Below the pieces are notes generated by a model. That model was not told the DNA's origin. It did not search any database and was given only the letters and a program-made list of their open reading frames with translations. A DNA stretch of 64,000 nucleotides, taken from positions 682,001 to 746,000 of the forward strand of contig CBDHDJ010000003.1 in NCBI GenBank assembly GCA_965261645.1, written 5' to 3'. This DNA comes from CBDHDJ01 sp965261645 (GTDB lineage: Bacteria; Pseudomonadota; Alphaproteobacteria; SHVV01). Shown in pieces: positions 9,735 through 19,570 of this stretch; within the stretch, counting starts at the first letter, position 1, and every line of letters starts with the position of its first letter. The position numbers were made by a program, and so were the translations under genes.

Positions 9735-11080
9735 CGGTTTCGCTCTCTTCTGAGAACCTCGCTTCCGGCTCGGCGGAAGAACGGGTGACGTTCGGCTTGT
9801 TGGCAATGACGGCAAACGACCGGCTGCTTACGGCGGGCGAAGACCTCAGTTGCGGCGAGCTTCGCCATGGCCCGCATGTCGCCGGCTACCCTCTCGCGGA
9901 ATGGCTTGTGTGGAACTGGTGGCGGCAGCGGTGGGAGTTCGGGCGCCCGTCCGATGAAGACGCCACGCACGGGTGGGACTCCAGCCATCGAATGGCAACC
10001 ATCGGCGATGGCTATGCGTGGCCCAACATCACGATCTCCTCGGATGGCGTGCAAGCGTTCCTTGCTTCCGAACCGTCCCGCGATCCGAGCATGGTCCCGT
10101 TCCGTTATCTCGGCGCGCCGGGATATCAGGCAGTTGCGGCGGCAGAGCTGGAAACGGCTGTCGACGGATTCGTTGAAGAGATCCTGACCAGGCTCAAAGG
10201 GCAGAATCTACGCGGCACCAACCTCCATCGCCTGTGGCACGATCTTAAGGCGGAACGGAAAGACCCGGAAGTCTCGCGCTTTCGGCGGTTGGAAGCGCAG
10301 CTTGGCCACGACCCGGACGAAGCCGACGAAAGCGTGATACGCCGCGGTCTTGACGATGCGGCAGCGCTTGGAGAGGAGGCATGGGGAGAAGTGGCCGCCG
10401 ACGGTGCGCTTCGCGGCCGTGCTTCTGATCAGACGATGTCGGCGAAGCACATTGAGGGAATTGCGCGCGGGAGCGGGTTCGACGCCAACACGAACGATGT
10501 TGTTGCATTGACCGGCGACGACGCCGTGCCGCGACCGGGAGAGGTTGAAGCGTGGCGTATGGGGGAACACGTCGCGTGGGAGCTTCGCGATCGGCAATCT
10601 CTCGACGGGCATCCGATTTCCGACCGGCACCTCGCAGATTTTTCGGGAACGACAAGCGACGTCATTTCAAACAACAACAAGCTCTCGCACTACATCTCAT
10701 TCGCACTCGATCAAGATGGCGGCCGCACGCGGATATCCCTCAAGTCGAGGTGGGAGACGGGGCGGCGGTTCGATCTCGCGCGTCTGATCGGCGACCGAGT
10801 GCTCGGTAGCCGGATGGGCTACGCCGCCGAACGGCTGTTCCCCGTGACCCGCACCCGCAGCTATCGGCAGAAGATGCAGCGCGCTTTCGCCGCGGAGTTT
10901 CTGAGTCCGTTCGCTGCTGTGGACGACATGTTGGACGGCGACTATTCCGAGGAAAAGCAGGACGAAGCCGCCAGATATTTCAATGTCTCGCCGATGACCA
11001 TTCGGACGCAGTTGGTGAACCACGGCCGTATCGACCTGGACGACGCGCCGGATATCGCCATCCGTGGCGCATACCTTTGA
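9719..11080 (+). CDS. ImmA/IrrE-like protein without a visible zinc-peptidase motif
   Basis: An acidic protein of about 453 residues. The first 150 residues contain Trp-rich segments (EWLVWNWWRQRWEFG) and no family I can name. The C-terminal third resembles ImmA/IrrE peptidases: FDLARLIGDRVLG, RSYRQKMQRAFAAEFLSPF and a helix-turn-helix-like end, AARYFNVSPMTIRTQLVNHG. The HExxH zinc site expected near the first of these is missing (ARLIGD in its place), so it is probably not a protease. The start overlaps the end of the upstream gene. ATG 9719 lies 12 bases after AAGGA, and ATG 9707 is the alternative. It probably works with the upstream product, possibly as a sensor or antitoxin-type regulator (inference). 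Confidence 0.72.
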   Translation: MPDALTVSLSSENLASGSAEERVTFGLLAMTANDRLLTAGEDLSCGELRHGPHVAGYPLAEWLVWNWWRQRWEFGRPSDEDATHGWDSSHRMATIGDGYAWPNITISSDGVQAFLASEPSRDPSMVPFRYLGAPGYQAVAAAELETAVDGFVEEILTRLKGQNLRGTNLHRLWHDLKAERKDPEVSRFRRLEAQLGHDPDEADESVIRRGLDDAAALGEEAWGEVAADGALRGRASDQTMSAKHIEGIARGSGFDANTNDVVALTGDDAVPRPGEVEAWRMGEHVAWELRDRQSLDGHPISDRHLADFSGTTSDVISNNNKLSHYISFALDQDGGRTRISLKSRWETGRRFDLARLIGDRVLGSRMGYAAERLFPVTRTRSYRQKMQRAFAAEFLSPFAAVDDMLDGDYSEEKQDEAARYFNVSPMTIRTQLVNHGRIDLDDAPDIAIRGAYL

Positions 11081-11425
11081 TCGTGTGCGGTAGAAGCTAT
11101 GGGAAGGGTCACCCACGCGGTGTTCGTGGATAGCCCGTGAATGCGAAGCCACCGTGGCGGAATTGGACGACGCCCCGACCGTCAATCGGGTGAGTGACCG
11201 GCGGCATTCCTGAGCACAGCGGACGCCGAGCGGACCTCGGCCCCAGTAGCTTGCCGAGGCGCGCACCCACACCTCACACTCGAGTCGCTTGGCCGTACCC
11301 GGCCCGGTTCCCCGCCTACTCGGCCCCGTCAGAAGGTCAGAAGGTAATGGTTCGGTTGGGCCGGTATGCGATCGCTATGATCGGCGGCGATTTCCTGTTC
11401 CAGCCAACAGCGGCGGGCTCAGAGC
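11081..11425. other. Short non-coding region before IS66 copy 1
   Basis: About 345 bases that hold no convincing gene. The last eight bases (CTCAGAGC, 11418-11425) are the left copy of the target duplication of the adjoining IS66 element. Confidence 0.5.
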
Positions 11426-11484
11426 GTAATCGTTCGCTCAGGCCGTGGAATCAGAGCGGGCGTTTCTATCCGCCCCGGCGGATT

Positions 11485-12366
11485 TTAGCGATTGAGCGTT
11501 CGTTTCCAGTCCCGTCGCAGGGGCCGGAGCCAGACATCCTTTTTCGGCTTGTCGGACTGCCTGTCCCGGTCGTAGCGCCCGCGCCCCTGGGTGGTCCCGA
11601 CGCGGGTCCAGCCGGAGGCCCTGTAAACGGCGCCGGTGTAGCGCGGGGTCTCGACGAAAGTCTCGATGAGCACGGGCGTGGTGTTGTAGCGCTCGGTCCA
11701 GTCGTCGGGCAGGCGCCGGCGGATGAGGGCGAGGATGTGCGAACCCAGGTTGGGGCTCTTGATCCAGGGCAGGATCAGGAACCTCGGGTTGTCGACCACG
11801 AGAGGGAGGTTCTTCTCGCGCAGTTGCGGCGTCCATCCGATGAAGTTGTCGCGCGGGGCGAGCTTCCAGGCGGCGGTGGAGAAGCCGAGCATGGCGATGG
11901 GCCAGCCGTTGCGGTCGTGGACGGCGTAGCGCATCTGGGCGCCGACCAGGGTCCTGTAGCCGAGATAGTGGTAGCGGGCGACGAACTCGTTCCACAGCCT
12001 TCCCTCGCGGGTGCCGCGCACGACGGTGCGCATCTCCAGCGGGCGGACCTCGTCGAGGGTTGTCGGGGGCGGGAACAGCGGCGGCTCGGTGTCGGGTCCG
12101 AAGGCGATCGGCTTCGGCCGGTACTGCCGCCCCTTCGGCAGCGGCAGGGCGATCACGCCGTCGCGGTGCATGGCGAGCATGGCGACCCTGGCCATCATGT
12201 CCTTGAGCCCGCCGTCGGGCTTGAACCAGCCGATGCGCCGGCAGAACTCCTTCGACAGCATATGGCGGTTCAACGGCGGCGGCCCGGCGATCAGCGCGCG
12301 CAGCAGCGCCATTTCCCCGGCGGTGAAGTCGCGGCCGTAATAACGGCACCCGATCGCGCCGGTCAC
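11485..12366 (-). CDS. DruA-like (DUF4338) protein carried by IS66 copy 1
   Basis: A protein of 293 residues starting at GTG 12366, which overlaps the TGA of tnpC (GTGA), so it is translationally coupled to the transposase. It has the DUF4338 pattern found in DruA of the Druantia anti-phage system: GTREGRLWNEFVARYHYLGY, then VGAQMRYAVHDRNGWPIAML, PLVVDNPRFLILPW, and near the end GWTRVGTTQGRGRYD followed by a basic tail. None of the other Druantia genes (druB-E) is nearby, so this is an IS passenger rather than a defence operon. Its role in transposition or regulation is unknown. It has two homologues in the window, at 32007-32888 and 46061-46942. Confidence 0.85.
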   Translation of the reverse strand: MTGAIGCRYYGRDFTAGEMALLRALIAGPPPLNRHMLSKEFCRRIGWFKPDGGLKDMMARVAMLAMHRDGVIALPLPKGRQYRPKPIAFGPDTEPPLFPPPTTLDEVRPLEMRTVVRGTREGRLWNEFVARYHYLGYRTLVGAQMRYAVHDRNGWPIAMLGFSTAAWKLAPRDNFIGWTPQLREKNLPLVVDNPRFLILPWIKSPNLGSHILALIRRRLPDDWTERYNTTPVLIETFVETPRYTGAVYRASGWTRVGTTQGRGRYDRDRQSDKPKKDVWLRPLRRDWKRTLNR

Positions 12367-13190
12367 GCCGGCGCCATGAGTTCGCGCCTGCGCTCCTCGC
12401 TCATCGACCATGGCAGCCACGACGACAGGTCGCCCGGCGGTTTGCGATCGTTCTCCGCGCACGCTGCGAGCCACGCGTCCAGCCAGCTCAGGATGTCGAT
12501 GCCATTCATCGAGAGCGTGCCCACCACCGAGTACATGATCGCCGTGAACTTGGCGCCGTCCTCGCTGTCGGAACCGAACGACAGCCGTCGCCCTGTGGCC
12601 GGACCTCGCAAAAATCTTTCGGCGCGATTGTTATCCAGAGGCACCTGCGGGCGGTCGACGAACACGCTCAGCCCTTCGCGATGGTTCAGCAGCGAACGCA
12701 GCGCCTTGCCCTGGCGCGCCGGGTCCGGCAGGCCGACCAACTCCCGGGCGGCCTCCGCGAACAGGCCGTCGAGCGCCTCCTTCAACGCGCCCTGCGCCGC
12801 GTCGGACGCCGGCGTCTGGCGCTCGATCACGGGGTCGTAATGAGCCAACCTCGCCTCGTTCAGGCGGTAGATCGACGCGATCCGCTCGATCCATCCCTGG
12901 CACCAGTCCGTCAGTCTCACCTGGCCGGCCGCGCACTCGACAAAATCGCGGCGCATATGGGACCAACAGAATGCAAGGGTCACCTTGCCCTCGCGAAGGC
13001 GAGCGAGTCGCTTGTAAGCACTGTAGCGGTCGCAGACGATAACCGTGTCGAGGAGAGCGTCGCCGAACAGCTTCTGCGCCGCCTCGGCGCTGCGCGAAGG
13101 GTCGATATGGAAAGAGACCGCATCACTGCTGACCGAGGCCCACAGCCAGGCGCGGCTCGACCGGTCTTCCCCGCGAAGTTCCTGCACGCG

Positions 13191-15106
13191 ATCGCGGTAG
13201 GGAAGCGGGTTGCCCCGCTCCCCCCGCACAGATCCGTGCAGGCACGTTGATGCACACGGCTCCTCCCTCAGGTCAATTGACGGCAAATCGTTGGCTCGGC
13301 CACGGGTGTCGGATTTCCAGCGTGGGCCAGTATTTCGCTGTCAGTCGCTCCATACGGTCCCCGCTGTAGCGGTCCTTCTGCGATCTGCGGCGCAGAGTCC
13401 TGAGCCACAGTACTTTCAGTCGTTGCACGAAACGCCCCAGATATCGGTAGCTGGTTGGAACGGCAAAGTAGTTCAGCCATCCATCAAGTACCTGTCCCAG
13501 CCACCGCGCGGTCTGGTTTACGCCGTCGTGCATCCGCCTGCGAAGCTCCTCCTTTATTCGCTTCAGGGTGCGCGCCATCCGCTTCGAGACCGGCTTGCGC
13601 CCCAACTGGAACCGCCCCTTCCTGTCCTTCGCGCAGTAGTGCGTGAAGCCCAGAAAGTCGAGCGTCTCCGGTTTGCCCAACCCTCGCCGCTGACGGTTCT
13701 CAGTTGCGAACCGCCCGAACTCGATGAGCCGGGTCTTGTCAGGGTTCAGTTCCAGTTCAAAACGTCCAAGCCGCTCCTTCAGGTCACGCAGAAATCGCTC
13801 CGCGTCTTGCTTGTGCTGGAAACCCACCACGAAATCATCGGCGTACCGCACGATGATTGTGTCGCCTTTGACCTCGTGGCTGCGCCACTTCTTCTGGAAC
13901 CAGAGATCGAGAACGTAATGTAGGTAGATGTTGGCCAGGATCGGCGAAATCACCGAACCCTGGGGAGTCCCCCGCATGTTGTCCCGCCACTCGCCATTTT
14001 CCATGACGCCGACGTGCAACCACTTGGATATCAGCCTGATGACCCGCTTGTCTCCGATGCGATGTTCGAGGAACCGGACCAACCAGTCCCGCGAGACATG
14101 GTCGAAAAATCCGCGGATATCTGCGTCAGCTATCCAGTTGATCTTACGCCGTTCAATCCCGACCGCGAGCGCATCAAGCGCGTCGTGCGCCCCACACCCG
14201 GGCCGGAACCCATAGCTAAACCCCAGGAACTCCGCCTCGTAAATTGGCGTCAGGATAATCTCCGCCACCGCCTTCTGGACAATCTTGTCCTCTATGGCCG
14301 CGACGCCGAGCGGTCGTGTGCCGCCATCCGGCTTCGGGATGTTCACCCGCCGTGATGGCGTCGCCCGGTACGCTCCCGAGTGCACGCGGTCGTGCAGGGC
14401 GGCCAACCGGCCTTCCAACCCTCCCTCGTACATCCCCCACGTCATGCCATCCGCACCTGCCGCCGCGTCCTTCTTCAACGCGAAGAACGCCCAGCGCAGC
14501 GCATCGACCGTAACGTGGTGGAGAAGCGCCGTCAGACGCTCCCGTGGCTCCCGTTGTACAAACTGCCGTATCCGGTCGGCCGCTTGTGACACGCTTTCCC
14601 GGTCCTGCGTCCGGCGCATGCTTTGGCTTTCCAGATTCCCCTTGGGCTCGGTCCTTCGCTCCATCGGCTCCGCCGGAACAGGCCTCCCTTTGTTCGCCGA
14701 CTTCATCGCTACTACTCCCGAGTCTGACTTCTCCATGCCGTTCGTCATCGGTTACGGATTCCTCCTTTCCTTTGCGATCCCGCTACGACCGCGGGATGAC
14801 ATGGAGACCTCCCAGGTCCCGGCGTGAAAGCCTACGTACGTGCGGTTGGGTTCTTCGACTCCGCAGGGTCCACTTCCCCCTTACCATGGCGGTGGAAGCG
14901 GTGTTGCCTTCGACATACTGGAAAGCCTCGGCACCCTGATTCTCAGACTTTTCGTAGCTCAATCGCCCTCGCCCATACGCGCCCCTGTCAACGCTTAACC
15001 TGCATCCTCGCGAATGCCGGCCCATGACTCGGGGTGGAAGTGGTTGGTTACTCCTTCTTCCCGCCGGACTCACACCGGCTACTTTCCGCCAGTTAGCCTG
15101 GCGCTC
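13191..15106 (-). mobile_element. Group II intron, 3' member of a tandem pair in tnpC copy 1
   Basis: It is 1916 bp, starts (minus strand) GAGCGCCAGG at 15106 and ends CTACCGCGAT at 13191, directly followed by tnpC exon 2 (CGC GTG CAG). Near the 3' end lie a domain V hairpin beginning GAGCCGTG and a domain VI hairpin with a bulged A eight bases from the end. It encodes one reverse transcriptase/maturase. No exon base separates it from the next intron copy upstream. Confidence 0.92.
13273..14748 (-). CDS. ltrA: Group II intron reverse transcriptase/maturase, copy 1
   Basis: A 491-residue intron-encoded protein for splicing and retromobility. RT domain: GTPQGSVISPILANIYLHY and the catalytic IVRYADDFVVGF. 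Maturase domain X: FLGFTHYCAKDRKGRF, then the basic GIIM-type region with LDGWLNYFAVPTSYRYLGRF. The protein stops at PSQRFAVN without an HNH endonuclease domain. ATG 14748 is preceded by AAGGAGG. Of the two variable sites among the four near-identical copies, this one has Arg355 and Tyr434. Confidence 0.95.
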   Translation of the reverse strand: MTNGMEKSDSGVVAMKSANKGRPVPAEPMERRTEPKGNLESQSMRRTQDRESVSQAADRIRQFVQREPRERLTALLHHVTVDALRWAFFALKKDAAAGADGMTWGMYEGGLEGRLAALHDRVHSGAYRATPSRRVNIPKPDGGTRPLGVAAIEDKIVQKAVAEIILTPIYEAEFLGFSYGFRPGCGAHDALDALAVGIERRKINWIADADIRGFFDHVSRDWLVRFLEHRIGDKRVIRLISKWLHVGVMENGEWRDNMRGTPQGSVISPILANIYLHYVLDLWFQKKWRSHEVKGDTIIVRYADDFVVGFQHKQDAERFLRDLKERLGRFELELNPDKTRLIEFGRFATENRQRRGLGKPETLDFLGFTHYCAKDRKGRFQLGRKPVSKRMARTLKRIKEELRRRMHDGVNQTARWLGQVLDGWLNYFAVPTSYRYLGRFVQRLKVLWLRTLRRRSQKDRYSGDRMERLTAKYWPTLEIRHPWPSQRFAVN

Positions 15107-17022
15107 ATCGCGGTAGGGAAGCGGGTTGCCCCGCTCCCCCCGCACAGATCCGTGCAGGCACGTTGATGCACACGGCTCCTCCCTCAGGTCAATTGACGGC
15201 AAATCGTTGGCTCGGCCACGGGTGTCGGATTTCCAGCGTGGGCCAGTATTTCGCTGTCAGTCGCTCCATACGGTCCCCGCTGTAGCGGTCCTTCTGCGAT
15301 CTGCGGCGCAGAGTCCTGAGCCACAGTACTTTCAGTCGTTGCACGAAACGCCCCAGATATCGGGAGCTGGTTGGAACGGCAAAGTAGTTCAGCCATCCAT
15401 CAAGTACCTGTCCCAGCCACCGCGCGGTCTGGTTTACGCCGTCGTGCATCCGCCTGCGAAGCTCCTCCTTTATTCGCTTCAGGGTGCGCGCCATCCGCTT
15501 CGAGACCGGCTTGCGCCCCAACTGGAACCGCCCCTTCCTGTCCTTCGCGCAGTAGTGCGTGAAGCCCAGAAAGTCGAGCGTCTCCGGTTTGCCCAACCCT
15601 CGCCGCTGACGGTTCTCAGTTGCGAACCGCCCGAACTCGATGAGCCGGGTCTTGTCAGGGTTCAGTTCCAGTTCAAAACGTCCAAGCCGCTCCTTCAGGT
15701 CACGCAGAAATCGCTCCGCGTCTTGCTTGTGCTGGAAACCCACCACGAAATCATCGGCGTACCGCACGATGATTGTGTCGCCTTTGACCTCGTGGCTGCG
15801 CCACTTCTTCTGGAACCAGAGATCGAGAACGTAATGTAGGTAGATGTTGGCCAGGATCGGCGAAATCACCGAACCCTGGGGAGTCCCCCGCATGTTGTCC
15901 CGCCACTCGCCATTTTCCATGACGCCGACGTGCAACCACTTGGATATCAGCCTGATGACCCGCTTGTCTCCGATGCGATGTTCGAGGAACCGGACCAACC
16001 AGTCCCGCGAGACATGGTCGAAAAATCCGCGGATATCTGCGTCAGCTATCCAGTTGATCTTACGCCGTTCAATCCCGACCGCGAGCGCATCAAGCGCGTC
16101 GTGCGCCCCACACCCGGGCCGGAACCCATAGCTAAACCCCAGGAACTCCGCCTCGTAAATTGGCGTCAGGATAATCTCCGCCACCGCCTTCTGGACAATC
16201 TTGTCCTCTATGGCCGCGACGCCGAGCGGTCGTGTGCCGCCATCCGGCTTCGGGATGTTCACCCGCCGTGATGGCGTCGCCCGGTACGCTCCCGAGTGCA
16301 CGCGGTCGTGCAGGGCGGCCAACCGGCCTTCCAACCCTCCCTCGTACATCCCCCACGTCATGCCATCCGCACCTGCCGCCGCGTCCTTCTTCAACGCGAA
16401 GAACGCCCAGCGCAGCGCATCGACCGTAACGTGGTGGAGAAGCGCCGTCAGACGCTCCCGTGGCTCCCGTTGTACAAACTGCCGTATCCGGTCGGCCGCT
16501 TGTGACACGCTTTCCCGGTCCTGCGTCCGGCGCATGCTTTGGCTTTCCAGATTCCCCTTGGGCTCGGTCCTTCGCTCCATCGGCTCCGCCGGAACAGGCC
16601 TCCCTTTGTTCGCCGACTTCATCGCTACTACTCCCGAGTCTGACTTCTCCATGCCGTTCGTCATCGGTTACGGATTCCTCCTTTCCTTTGCGATCCCGCT
16701 ACGACCGCGGGATGACATGGAGACCTCCCAGGTCCCGGCGTGAAAGCCTACGTACGTGCGGTTGGGTTCTTCGACTCCGCAGGGTCCACTTCCCCCTTAC
16801 CATGGCGGTGGAAGCGGTGTTGCCTTCGACATACTGGAAAGCCTCGGCACCCTGATTCTCAGACTTTTCGTAGCTCAATCGCCCTCGCCCATACGCGCCC
16901 CTGTCAACGCTTAACCTGCATCCTCGCGAATGCCGGCCCATGACTCGGGGTGGAAGTGGTTGGTTACTCCTTCTTCCCGCCGGACTCACACCGGCTACTT
17001 TCCGCCAGTTAGCCTGGCGCTC
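15107..17022 (-). mobile_element. Group II intron, 5' member of the tandem pair in tnpC copy 1
   Basis: It has the same length (1916 bp) and ends as its neighbour. It starts at 17022 immediately after the Trp codon of tnpC exon 1 and ends at 15107, touching the next intron copy. It would need splicing together with, or after, its neighbour to join the exons. Confidence 0.92.
15189..16664 (-). CDS. ltrA: Group II intron reverse transcriptase/maturase, copy 2
   Basis: A 491-residue reverse transcriptase/maturase with the YADD active site (IVRYADDFVVGF) and the same domain order as the neighbouring copy; no endonuclease domain. It differs at residue 434, Ser instead of Tyr (PTSSRYLGRF), and keeps Arg355. 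Intact. Confidence 0.95.
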   Translation of the reverse strand: MTNGMEKSDSGVVAMKSANKGRPVPAEPMERRTEPKGNLESQSMRRTQDRESVSQAADRIRQFVQREPRERLTALLHHVTVDALRWAFFALKKDAAAGADGMTWGMYEGGLEGRLAALHDRVHSGAYRATPSRRVNIPKPDGGTRPLGVAAIEDKIVQKAVAEIILTPIYEAEFLGFSYGFRPGCGAHDALDALAVGIERRKINWIADADIRGFFDHVSRDWLVRFLEHRIGDKRVIRLISKWLHVGVMENGEWRDNMRGTPQGSVISPILANIYLHYVLDLWFQKKWRSHEVKGDTIIVRYADDFVVGFQHKQDAERFLRDLKERLGRFELELNPDKTRLIEFGRFATENRQRRGLGKPETLDFLGFTHYCAKDRKGRFQLGRKPVSKRMARTLKRIKEELRRRMHDGVNQTARWLGQVLDGWLNYFAVPTSSRYLGRFVQRLKVLWLRTLRRRSQKDRYSGDRMERLTAKYWPTLEIRHPWPSQRFAVN

Positions 17023-18972
17023 CCAGCCGGTCTCGTCGGCATGGCGCAGCGCCGCCTTGTTCTGGTGCGCAAGGATCCCCTCGGCCAGCGGCTCGAACAG
17101 CGGCACGAACCGCTTCAGGCTGTCGGCCAGCGTCCCCGGCGAGACCGTCAGCCCCTGGGCGGACATCCACGCGGCAACGCGGTGCACGGGGCGCAAGCAG
17201 GCACAGTGCTCGAACAGGAAGCGTGCCCAGAAGCTGGTCCCGTAGAGCGTCCTGGGGAACAGCCGCGGCACCGGGCGCGCCGACACTTCCATGGGCGACG
17301 ACGCGCACTCGCAGGTCCGGCGCCAGCGCGGACGGCGGATCACGCGCTTGTGGGCCTTGACCTCGATCTCGACGAGGGTGGATTCCTCGGCGCCGTTCGG
17401 CGCATAGGGCTGCCCGCACCGGCCGCAGACGCACGCATCCGGCGGCGGGTTGTGCTCTTCGGTGCGCTCATCGAGCCCGGGCCGCTGGGTGCGGCCATGG
17501 CCGGGCGCGCCGCGCTGCTGGCCGCGCTTGCGTTCCGAGCCCGGCTTGTCCTGCTGTTCGCTCTTGCGGCCGTAGAGCGCCCTCGACAGCACAGCTCCGG
17601 TCGCGCGAAGCCTCTCAAGCTGGGCTTCCAGCGTCTTGAGCCGGTTCCGCGATGTCTTCGCGCCCTTGCGCAGGCGGGCGTTCTCCCGGGACAGCGACTT
17701 GATCGTGGCCTTCTGGCGCCGCGACTTTCGCAGAGTCCTGCGGAGATCGGCGTCTGCATCGGACAGCGACTTCGACAACGTCTTCCTGACCGCTCGAAGC
17801 CCGGCAAGCTCGGTCTCGAGTGCCTTCCTGATCGCGCGAAGCTTGGCAGGCTGAACCTCCAGCGCCGCTTTCCGGGTCTCCAACTTCCGCATGGTCCTGC
17901 GCCGCCGGGCGTTGTCCTTGCGCAGCGCCTCGATCGTCGTCTTCTGGCGCCGCGACCGCCTCAGAGCCGCACGCAGTTGAGCAGCCTCGTCGAACGGCAG
18001 CTTCGACAGCGTCGCCCCGGCCGCCCGAAGCTTGGCGAGCCGGGCCTTCAACTTCTCCTTGCCGGCTTTGGACACCTCCAGGGCATGGCGCAGCCAGAAG
18101 ACCTCGTCGGACAGCGACCGGGCACGGACCTCGCTGTGGCCCAATATCCTCACCTCCCGATGGAGCCGAAGGGACTCGCTGGATAGCTTCCCGGCGGTCT
18201 CCCTGATGCTCTCCGTCCTCTGCTTCTCCCGGTCGAGGCGCTTGTTCAGCTGGAGGATCTGCTTGTCCCGCCGGACCGCCTCGTTGTTGAGCCGGGTGAT
18301 GTCCTTGCGTAGTGTCCTGATGGTGTCCTTCTGGTCTGGGGATCGCTCCAGGGCGGTGCGCCGGCGACGGGTCTCCGCGGGCCGCGGGCCGATCGCACCC
18401 TTTCGGGCCTCCGGTACCGCCAGGGCCTTACGCAGCCGGGCGACTTCCTTGCGCAGCGCCTCGATCGTGCTGCTCTCGTTCGACCCGATGCCGGCTTCGG
18501 AGAGGAGCGTCTCCAGGCGCGCCACTTTGGCCTGCAAGGAAGGCACGTCCCTTGCCGCGCGGCGAGCTTCCTTCGTCTCCTCGACGGCCTCGCTCAACCT
18601 GCGCCGGCAGGCTTCGAACCGCGACTTCCACGAGCCGGCATCGCTACGCGAGGCCACTTCCGCTCAGCGTAGCTCTTCCGCGCGCGCTTCGGCCGCGTCC
18701 GCTCGCGCCCGTTCCCGCTCACACTGTGACCGCCAGTCGCGCGGCGCGCGCTCCGGCACCGACACGGGGGACGACCGGACCCCGCCATTACCCTCGACCA
18801 GCGTCAGGTCGGTGCCAAAATCCTCGTCCAGAACCGCCATGCGCACGACGATAAGCGCATGGCAAATCGCGTTACCAGCAGAAAGACAGCACCTTGTGGG
18901 GCTTCGCCTCAACGTGGGAGATGCGCTTGACGGGACCCATTCCACGGCCTGAGCGAACGATTACCTCAGAGC

Positions 18973-19570
18973 AGTGCTTTCGTCCGCGCCATACCGGCTC
19001 GGCCGAACCATTACGTCAGGAGTGCGCTGGAGTTGGAATGAATCCGCTTGCGATTTGATTACGGGGCGCTGGACGCACCCGTCGCGGCGGAGCGCAACAG
19101 TCCGAAAATAATGTCCAAAATCAACAGGTTGGGGGAGGCCTGAGAGGGCTAAGCCGGCGCTGCGGCGCTAGGCTCTCCTGCTCCGACACCACACGGCCTA
19201 AACTCGCCTGCGGACCCGCGCCTACCGACGCAGACCCGCGCACATAACCACAAGTCCGCCGTGAGTGCAAGCGCCAGAATACATTGAAATGTCACGGGGT
19301 TGTGGGCTGCTGGCGGCAGCATTCACCAGCCTACGAATTCCATCTCTCTGGTGGCATCATGAGGACCGGAACGGTAAGGGGTGGCTCGACCCCCGCATTG
19401 GCGAATGGCCGGGGAGCGCTGGCGAGCGCGACCCGGCCGAAGCCGACCCCGAATCGTTCCGCCGCGAACGGAGCGGCCCAACCGTTGGCCGCGGCGTTAC
19501 TATCCAGTCGGCGGACCTTCGCAATCATCGAGATGTCGCCCTCAAGATCGGGCTGTCGCCCCAACATCCG
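18973..19570. other. Non-coding stretch between IS66 copy 1 and a broken integrase
   Basis: About 600 bases. A few short open frames exist, but none has a convincing ribosome site or recognisable translation. It may be the end of an integrated element that belonged to the broken integrase at 19571. No tRNA or clear attachment repeat could be identified by eye. Confidence 0.35.

Larger units (their letters stand above)
12363..18840 (-). pseudogene. tnpC: IS66 transposase TnpC, copy 1: nonsense mutation plus two tandem group II introns
   Basis: The 5' part is 18840-17023 and the 3' part is 13190-12363, separated by two introns in the same orientation. Together they would give about 881 residues: a very long coiled coil with many repeated Leu/Arg heptads, the IS66 zinc finger (CVCGRCGQPYAPNG), the DDE core with HADETGW (first D), VCDRYSAY (second D) and NNRAERFLRG (E), and the IS66 C-terminal domain (VGTLSMNGIDILSWLDAWL). 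The introns split it between the Trp codon of DETGW and the following Arg codon. A TGA at 18664-18666 replaces a Trp codon conserved in copies 2 and 3 (LRWAEV), so this copy is broken even after splicing. An internal ATG at 18657 could restart translation and lose only 61 residues. Confidence 0.85.
11426..18964 (-). mobile_element. IS66-family element copy 1 (tnpC plus DruA-like gene, two group II introns inside)
   Basis: The ends are GTAATCGTTCGCTCAGGCCG at 11426 and its inverse ending at 18964, about 26 bp of inverted repeat. Perfect 8-bp target duplications, CTCAGAGC, lie at 11418-11425 and 18965-18972, as expected for IS66. Without the two 1916-bp introns the element is about 3.7 kb. It holds only tnpC and a DruA-like gene, with no recognisable tnpA or tnpB. 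It is related to, but clearly different from, copies 2 and 3. Confidence 0.92.

Noticed and set aside
11485..12366. A Druantia defence operon
   Set aside because: Only the DruA-like gene is present, always joined to IS66 tnpC; no druB, druC, druD or druE gene is nearby.
19331..19567. Minus-strand frame of 78 codons
   Set aside because: No recognisable domain or ribosome site; composition is like the surrounding non-coding DNA.
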